Shown here piece after piece: positions 57,600-64,000 of a DNA stretch of 64,000 nucleotides. The stretch is from Symbiodinium microadriaticum (Eukaryota; Sar; Dinophyceae; Suessiales; Symbiodiniaceae), in contig LSRX01000507.1 of assembly GCA_001939145.1 (NCBI GenBank), positions 59,492 through 123,491 on the forward strand, given 5' to 3'. Every line of letters starts with the position of its first letter. Position 1 is the stretch's first letter. A program made the translations under genes and the position numbers. Under the pieces are notes generated by a model. It was not told where the DNA came from and did no database searches. It saw only the letters and a program-made list of their open reading frames with translations.

Positions 57600-60500
57600 T
57601 TTAGACGCAGTGAAGAACCTCCGACGCTCAAGCGCCTTGCTGGTGGAAGTCGTCGGAGGTGTATCTTTGGATGCCTCTCTGGCGAGATGAATTGTCACCT
57701 CGAGCTTTACGAGGCAGGCGCTGCTTAACAGGTAAGGTCGAAGCTTGAACGGTCTAGGGTGTGAACCCTAAGCCAGAAACCCCAAGATTCTTCAATGCCG
57801 GGTCTAGATCCAGTGGTGTTTCATGTAAGTGACGAGCATTAGTCGCATTATGCGTGATCGCCATCTTTTATTATTCCCTCTATGGCCATCGAAGTCTTCT
57901 CCCGTCGGCTTCTCCCGGTAGTTGCATACTGCATACACGACGTGCAGCTAATGTAGAGGCCTGGAAAATTGCAATACAGTTTTGGCATCTGTTCTACAAT
58001 AATTTGATTGTAGGCTTCTATATAAAGTCTTCCAGTTGCAGGCTCTCCCACCGAATCAGGAATTGCAGGTGTTGGCATTCCTTTGCTTGCAGTCGCAAGT
58101 TTCAAACGTTCCTCTGTTTCGGCGAGAAGGCTGTTAGAAAGTAGGTTCAGGCATTAGGTGTCACCATATTATAGGTGAACGAGACTACTGGGCTTCTGAA
58201 GACCATCCTAAATCATATACTCCCTATAAATCCCCTATATAGCCTATAAGCAACAAACCCTTGAGTGACGTCGACATCTAAGCCGACAGGATCAAGTGCC
58301 CAACTTGTGATTGAAGCCAGGTTTTCCAAGACAAGAGCAGGCTTCAGGGGTTTCGGATTTCGGGTAGCAGCGTTGAGGGTTGAGGGGTTTTGGCGTTTAG
58401 GGTTTAGGGTACGGCGTTAGGCAAAAACCAGAAAGTTTAAGTCAAGAACAACACTCGCCCATAGCTTCAAAGCCTCCCTACTAACTACGCAAAAGCGCAG
58501 CTTCTGAAACCCAAAAGGCATGGAACCTTCAGGCCTAAACCCGAAGAGTCAAGGTTTAGAGGTCCCAGATCCATCCCGAGACCCCACGCCTCTCGTGGCG
58601 ACACCAGTAAGGCCTTCGAGGAGACGCTGGGTGTCCGCAGTTCAGCACGGGACGGCGACTGCACCTCAGAGCCTTGGTGCTTCGGGCCCTAGCAGTCTTA
58701 GACGGTATCATTTGACTTGTCGGCGAGGGCAATTGGATTGCGGGTGCAAGGGCCCTCGCTCTTAATTACCTTTGAATAGGATGTTCGACTAATTACGAGT
58801 CGGGAATAGGGGAAATAGTTGGTATGCCTACCTAGAGAAGGCGACCCCCTCCTTTTGGGGGTACAAGATCAGAGCTCCAATGTGACACACGTGATGAACC
58901 CTTGTACGAAGTTTTAGCGCTCCTTGGAAAGAGTGCAAGTCGTTTTCGGACTGAAGATGCCCTATGGAGGGTTGGGATTCCGATGAGGTTCCCAAAGCCA
59001 CCAGGGGGCTGGTGTTCTCAATGTTTGGATGCATCGACTGTAAGTACTGTAACAACTTTAGTACAAGGTCGACGTCCACATCGACCAGAATGTAAGCTCT
59101 CCAAGGTAGTGAACACGATTTCTTCCCAGCAGCTTGACTGGCACAGGAGTGCAGCAGACAACGAGTAACAATTATGCTGCAAACTCCACAAGGTTTCCCT
59201 AGAGGCTAAGGCTCGGCATCTGAATAAAACATCACCTTTTCCGAATTTCGTCGGACACCAAAACATTGAATCTCAAGCCCCGGCCCTAAACACGACATTA
59301 ACGCTACAAGCCCCAAGCCGTAAATCAAACCCATTGAACCCTCGGCCCAAATCCCAAAACAAGCACTTTGAGGCCTAAAGCTCAGATCATAGCTGCTAAA
59401 CCCCGGGCGAACCCCCTCTTTAAATACTGAACAGCGCGTCACGGAAACCCTATAGACTGAACTTAGTGCGCCGGGAACCCCCAAAGCCATTAACTCAAGC
59501 CTTTGAAGGTGAGAAACTCTCATCTGTCGGCGCATTGTGCACCGAAAGCGGCACCTTCTAAGATCTTATCATCTTATCGTCGCTCAAAGGATTTGTATCG
59601 GGTTTTCTACCATACCAAGCCAGCACTTGAAGGCGGCAGTTTGGACCCTACTATAGACGGTCGAGGCTGGGTTCCTGATATAAGGATCCCAAAATAAGGC
59701 TTTTCTGAAACACCCACAAAGTGGTGTAAACTCCAGAGTACTTCAGAGGGATGGCAGGTCCAGCACTTTCGCCAACCTGGAACCAGTGACCGTAATGGCC
59801 ACAAAACCCAGGAGCTCAAAACTCAAAAACAAAACATGAATTGCTTATCGGCTTGTTTATTCGGCTTTGTATTAGACTCTAGAGCTCTCGGGTTTCATGG
59901 GCGTTAACGTTTAGGCCTCGAGCATGATAGCTAACATGAAATCGGTGACCGCACTCGTAGAGTAATTTCTCCAGAATGGCCACGGGTAGAATGACCGCAA
60001 TCTTCTAGGTACTTGGCTCCCAAACAGAAGTGGATCACTGGTAACTAGTAGAGCCAACCTGCAAAAGTGACGGAAAGAAACACCGCTGATGCCCTTTTGC
60101 TGCTTCGTATCGGAGTATCGTTTGACAGAAATGGTGGCAATGGTGTTGCAAGCATACCCACTGGCATCCCAAAGCCCAAGACCTCAGTCTTGCCGTTTTG
60201 AACACCTGAGCTCACCCGAACCCTCGCCACAAACCATAAAAACCCAGCTGGTTCGGCACCTTGCGCCATAAACGCAAGGTCCCAAAGTAACCAAACGGGG
60301 GCTCTTTCAGCCGTATATTATAGGGTATCGGGGTCTGCTAAATACTGGCGATGCCGCTACATGCTTTGTGTAAGAACAGCTGCGATCTCAAGATGTTAAT
60401 GAGAAACCCCATTGCCCAACGAAGCAACGCTTACCGGAAACGATGCGCCCGTACTCAAAATGGAATACCCTGGTGCAGGGTTTGTTGCTGCCCCACTGAA

Positions 60501-61587
60501 ACAAAGCCTCGACCTGACCCTACGGACCGAAAGCGCGAAAGTTTGCAGCCCGAAGCGCCAGAGAGTCCAGGGGGTCACTTGTCCGAAGAGAACGTCTCCC
60601 ATTGGCCTCGGAGCTGGGATATGGCTTACTCGAGATACATGGACAGCTCAGGGATTAGGGTACTGATGATAGGTAAACTGGGGTTTAGGGAGCTGGGGAG
60701 GGGGGGGATTGGGGATGATAACTGCAGGAAGTCCCAAGCTTGCGACTCTACAAACTTGGAGCCAGGCCGTAATGAAACCCTGAAGCCCCAAACAGCGGGA
60801 AACATCCGAAGCACCTCGCACGTAACCAAGGGACCTACATAATTATCATGCCACGGTCCCGATAGATCCGCAGTATAGCAAAACAAGTCTACGGATAGTG
60901 GATTGGGGAGCCACAAAACCAGGAGCGGTGTTTGCGCAGTACCAGGTACCCGGCCTCACCGGCCTCTTCGTTGGTGTTTTGCCTGGCTTGGCAGTCACTG
61001 CTGATTACAGCTGAGGGCTTAGGGTTTGGGACTTTAGGGTTTAGGATGGTTAGGCGCTAAAAGCTTCAATCGTATCAATTTATCGTCGGGCCCAAAAACG
61101 GAGTGTTTTTAACTGCTGTCGATGTGTCTTTTTTAAGGGGAAGCCCCAAATCTTGAACCCTCAGAGATAGCGGAGATCTTCAAAAATCCCCAGGATTTTC
61201 CAAGGCGACCCCCTAGTTACATGCAGGAGTATCACGAAAATCTGAACATCTGATCGCCTCGCTAGCTTAAGCAACCACTTCATGTGCAGGGGTTGTAGAT
61301 CGTACGGGCAATCACTGCATTGCGGCCGGCCTCTGAATCAGAGTCGGGTACCTGAGCTAGGAAGCTCAACAAAACAGGCATTTCCCTTGCAATGACGGAT
61401 CCGAAGACCAATAACAAGATTTACAACACCCAACAAACATCTGCAACCATCTGGCCTCTACACAGGGCAGAAGGACGCAAACCCTGCACCCTAAACCCCA
61501 GACAGAAAGCTGACCCCACAGCCTCCCTGGTGGGCAACTCTCTTTCACCCGGGCTAGAGTGACAAGGTCTGCGGTGGGTCGTGGCAT
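57600..61587 (-). CDS. Unidentified gene, multi-exon region
   Basis: Several exon-like segments on the minus strand upstream of the kinase gene, from a possible first exon at 61549-61587 (Met start) down to about 57.6 kb. Sequences are helical and Ser/Pro-rich with no recognised domain. Segments do not all join in phase, so some exons are missing or wrong. 57,600-57,735 is open without clear exon ends. Confidence 0.35.
58091..58130 (-). CDS. Unidentified gene exon: coiled coil
   Basis: Reads LLAETEERLKLAT after TAACAG|, a coiled-coil stretch, with a GC donor. The 3' end is uncertain; the frame remains open into ASKGMPTPAIP. Confidence 0.45.
58590..58664 (-). CDS. Unidentified gene exon
   Basis: 25 codons including VQSPSRAELRTPSVSSKALL. 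Ser/Pro-rich. Acceptor CTCTGAG|G, GC donor GAG|GCGTGG. Confidence 0.45.
59086..59137 (-). CDS. Unidentified gene exon
   Basis: 17 codons, SSCWEEIVFTTLESLHS, plus one base. Acceptor GTGCCAG|, donor G|GTCGAT. A second frame just downstream (VDVDLVLKLLQ) is also protein-like. Confidence 0.45.
59714..59776 (-). CDS. Unidentified gene exon
   Basis: 21 codons including VGESAGPAIPLKYSGVYTTL, between GGTTCCAG|G and TGG|GTGTTT. Confidence 0.4.
60162..60205 (-). CDS. Unidentified gene exon (tentative)
   Basis: Reads VQNGKTEVLGFGMP between AGCTCAG|G and CCA|GTGGGT. Other frames are also open. Confidence 0.35.
60950..60997 (-). CDS. Unidentified gene exon
   Basis: Reads DCQARQNTNEEAGEA with split codons at each end. 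Acceptor CAGCAG|T, donor GG|GTACCT. Confidence 0.45.
61306..61351 (-). CDS. Unidentified gene exon
   Basis: 15 codons, VPDSDSEAGRNAVIA, plus one base. Acceptor AGCTCAG|G, donor C|GTACGA. Confidence 0.45.
61549..61587 (-). CDS. Possible first exon, unidentified gene
   Basis: ATG then PRPTADLVTLAR and donor CGG|GTGAAA. Phase 0 fits the next exon at 61306-61351. The region beyond 61.6 kb is AT-rich microsatellite, consistent with a gene start, but no promoter signal was recognised. Confidence 0.35.
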
Positions 61588-61599
61588 GTGTACATTTTA

Positions 61600-62101
61600 T
61601 ATGTACTAAACATTTCATCATAAATATAAACATATAATAACAAATGGATATGGATATATATATATATATATTAATAGATATCTATATATATATATAGAGA
61701 CATATGTATGTGAATATGTGTACGAACCTACGTACACACATACCTACATCCGTAGGCACGTTCGTTCGGGCATGTGTTTGCTTGTTTGCTTGTCCGTGCT
61801 TGTGCGTTTGTGTGCTCGTTCGCGTGTTTGCTTGTTTGTTTAGTTGGTTGGTTAGTTGCTTGCTTGCTTGTTTGTTCGAGTGTATACATATCTCTCCGGT
61901 AGAAACACATGTATGAACGTGTATCTGTTTGCGTATACATATACGAGTTGTCTGGCACGTTCTATTGAAATGTCGGTTTGGTCTTCGTAGTAATTGAAGG
62001 ATACAGAATCCGGGCTGCCGGAAGAGCTGGTTTAACACGATAGCTACGAAACAAAACGAGTGTCGGTAGTTCCTGGGGGGGAACCATCCATATAACATAT
62101 A

Positions 62102-62132
<31 letters not shown>

Positions 62133-62250
62133 AGATATATATGTACGCACATACACCCGTACGCACATACATGCATAGAAATCCATGTGCTATAGAGAGA
62201 CAAGGATAAGTGGATTTCAGCATTCATATATACGTATGTGTCTATGTACG

Positions 62251-62289
<39 letters not shown>

Positions 62290-62460
62290 GTTCTTAAATG
62301 GAGATAACAACGGTACGTCTGTGTCTGTGTGTGCGTGCACGTGCAGGTGCGCATGTCCAAACAACAAATTGCACGTCAAGGCATATCTGTACTCACATAT
62401 ACATATGCAGTGCACATACATGCATACGTACACACATACATACATTCATTCATACACTCC
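61600..62460. repeat. AT-rich microsatellite region
   Basis: (TA)n, (GATATA)n and (CATA)n runs (61655-61700, 62095-62140, 62250-62290, 62400-62450) with TTGC-type repeats at 61770-61880. A possible intergenic spacer upstream of the 57.6-61.6 kb gene. Confidence 0.85.
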
Positions 62461-62499
62461 GAAACGATATTGGCTTATGTCTCTTCGCCCCGAAGCAAG

Positions 62500-64000
62500 C
62501 ACATAGTCGTACATGGCCACATGCCAGTAACTCAACAAAAAGAAGTTACAACATTGGATATGCGAGCTTCGCACCAGAGAGGTTCAGGATGCAGCTGTCA
62601 AATCAGCCGACGACAACTATGAGTGTGAATCCGAAGCTAATTGCCAAGTACAAAAACGAAGATCGATCAGCTACATCACAGCAACCAACAGTCCTGAACC
62701 GTAAAACTTGTGAGCCCAGCAGCTTGCTGCTCCCCTTGCTCCCAGAAGATCCAGCAAGGATTTGTCCGACTGCAGATAATGGCCGCTTGCTGTGCAAGCC
62801 CGACTCGGCTGTGGAAGGGCGCTGTCCATTCCGCATCGGTCGCACGCCATTGACAAAGCTGCGGCGCAGTGATCGGAGCTCTTAGCAGTCTTAGCACCTA
62901 TGCCTTCGTGAAGAGACACTTCTGGAAGTCCGGTGAGAGCTCACATCATGGGAAATGCCATCACAGCCTAGCAGACTCCTGAATGCTTGGTTATGCGACT
63001 GCTGGACTTGGGTTAACGGTTTAACGAGTGCAAGACTTCCGCTGTGGAGGCCTATTGTTTCGGAGCTGTCTGGCGCAACGGACACCCGAGTTGGATGCCG
63101 TCAGAACAACGAATCCAACAAAGTGACGCTAAAAATAAGTGCAGAATAAGCAGTTGCTCGAAGGAGCAACTGTCTTCTCCATCGCGAATCAAGTGCATGC
63201 GCAATCCAAGATGCACCATCAGAATATCTTACCACACTGGCCAGTGAGGCTGGTACTGGACCCTTGTCACCCCTCGAATGGTGCATTAGGCTGTGGGTGG
63301 CATGGCGCAACGCAGACACTGAGGGACATGGCAACGTTGTTAAGCTCAACCCCGAGAATGAGTCTCTCGCTGCTGGAGTTCGCGGATCTCAGCTTCGATT
63401 CAGACTGTTCTGATGCAAAGGCGGAGTCCCATTAAGAAGGTGAACCTCGATGGCCTCTAGAAGGTCAGCAGATACACCCCGTTGAAGGATCCTGGTTGTT
63501 GGTAAGCCCACCTCGCATGTCGCAAAGAAGCTGAAGGGCTGCTGGCCAGTCATGGGCCTCAGGGCCAGCGAGCACCTATGTGACTGCTTTGGTTTTCTAT
63601 ACAGCGGGATCGAACAGGTGTTCAAGAAGTCAAACGAACCCACTGATGCTCAAACTCTGAGCTTAAACCTGAAACCCTCATCTGTCAAACCCTGAAAGCC
63701 CCGATCCCAACCTCCTACACCTCTAAACCTCACACAAGCCCTTGAAACCGAACACGAAGCCTCGACTCGACTTTTAACCCCAGACCCGAAACGCTCAAAC
63801 CTGAACCCCTAATTCCCCCAAGCTGTTAATCTGACCTTAGGCGAAATAATCCTCATTTCAAAATTTGTGCAAGCACCACGGAACAGGTCAATTACCCTTA
63901 GAACCCACCAGCAGGTAGTAGTTGGCTGAAGCCCTTCATCTTCCCCAACGGACAAACTCGCAAACACCTGCTAAACTAAAGCACCCCCCACCCCCCTCCC
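62500..64000. other. Unassigned open region at window end
   Basis: Several overlapping frames are open on both strands. On the minus strand, EAEIRELQQRETHSR (about 63,345-63,395) before a GGG|GTTGAG donor and SDKSLLDLLGARGAASCWAH (about 62,695-62,765) are exon-like. No frame could be chosen. Telomere-like CCCTAAA sequence runs from 63,660 to 63,815. Confidence 0.35.

Overview
This is a nuclear genomic window from a eukaryote, most probably a dinoflagellate or a close alveolate relative such as a chromerid. The evidence is dense introns around very short exons (23-230 nt), GC and GA as well as GT splice donors, AG|G acceptors, all well-supported genes on one strand, abundant microsatellites, and gene families typical of dinoflagellates (OmpA-domain proteins, PPR proteins, a calcium-dependent protein kinase). 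No bacterial-style gene, rRNA, tRNA or CRISPR array was seen. I rebuilt exons by eye from reading frame, splice sites and intron phase; nothing was aligned or computed.

Layout (+ coordinates; genes read on the minus strand, right to left). About 0-8.4 kb: fragments of a PPR-like gene, with a 750-bp polypurine tract at 3.7-4.4 kb. 8655 to about 17.05 kb: a gene with a coiled-coil body and a C-terminal OmpA-like domain, stop codon at 8655. 17,916 to about 24.65 kb: a second coiled-coil gene, stop at 17,916. About 27.4-31.8 kb: weak PPR-like, possibly PPR-SMR, exons. 33,586 to about 55,930: a calcium-dependent protein kinase (CDPK) in at least 28 exons, the best-supported gene here. All kinase motifs can be read (GAGSYG, VVK, HRDLKPEN, DFG, APE, DVW), followed by a junction/autoinhibitory helix and EF-hands. 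Two EF-hands lie before the junction helix, in addition to the usual four after it. About 57.6-61.6 kb: exons of an unidentified gene, with a possible start codon at 61,587. 62-64 kb: microsatellites and unassigned open sequence.

The most striking non-gene signal is a degenerate telomere-like repeat (TTTAGGG/CCCTAAA) next to many exons with a consistent polarity: C-rich on the left and G-rich on the right of the + strand. In the sense of the genes, introns tend to begin with G-rich TTTAGGG-like sequence and end with C-rich CCCTAAA-like sequence, so their two ends are complementary. The CDPK introns also hold an element with terminal inverted repeats (45.2 kb), a near-perfect 31-bp hairpin (47.4 kb) and a frame-broken Gag-like element (36-37.5 kb).

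The genes are not an operon and share no evident pathway. The kinase would act in calcium signalling. The OmpA-domain protein has a domain that binds peptidoglycan in bacteria but whose role in alveolates is unknown. PPR proteins usually act on organellar RNA.
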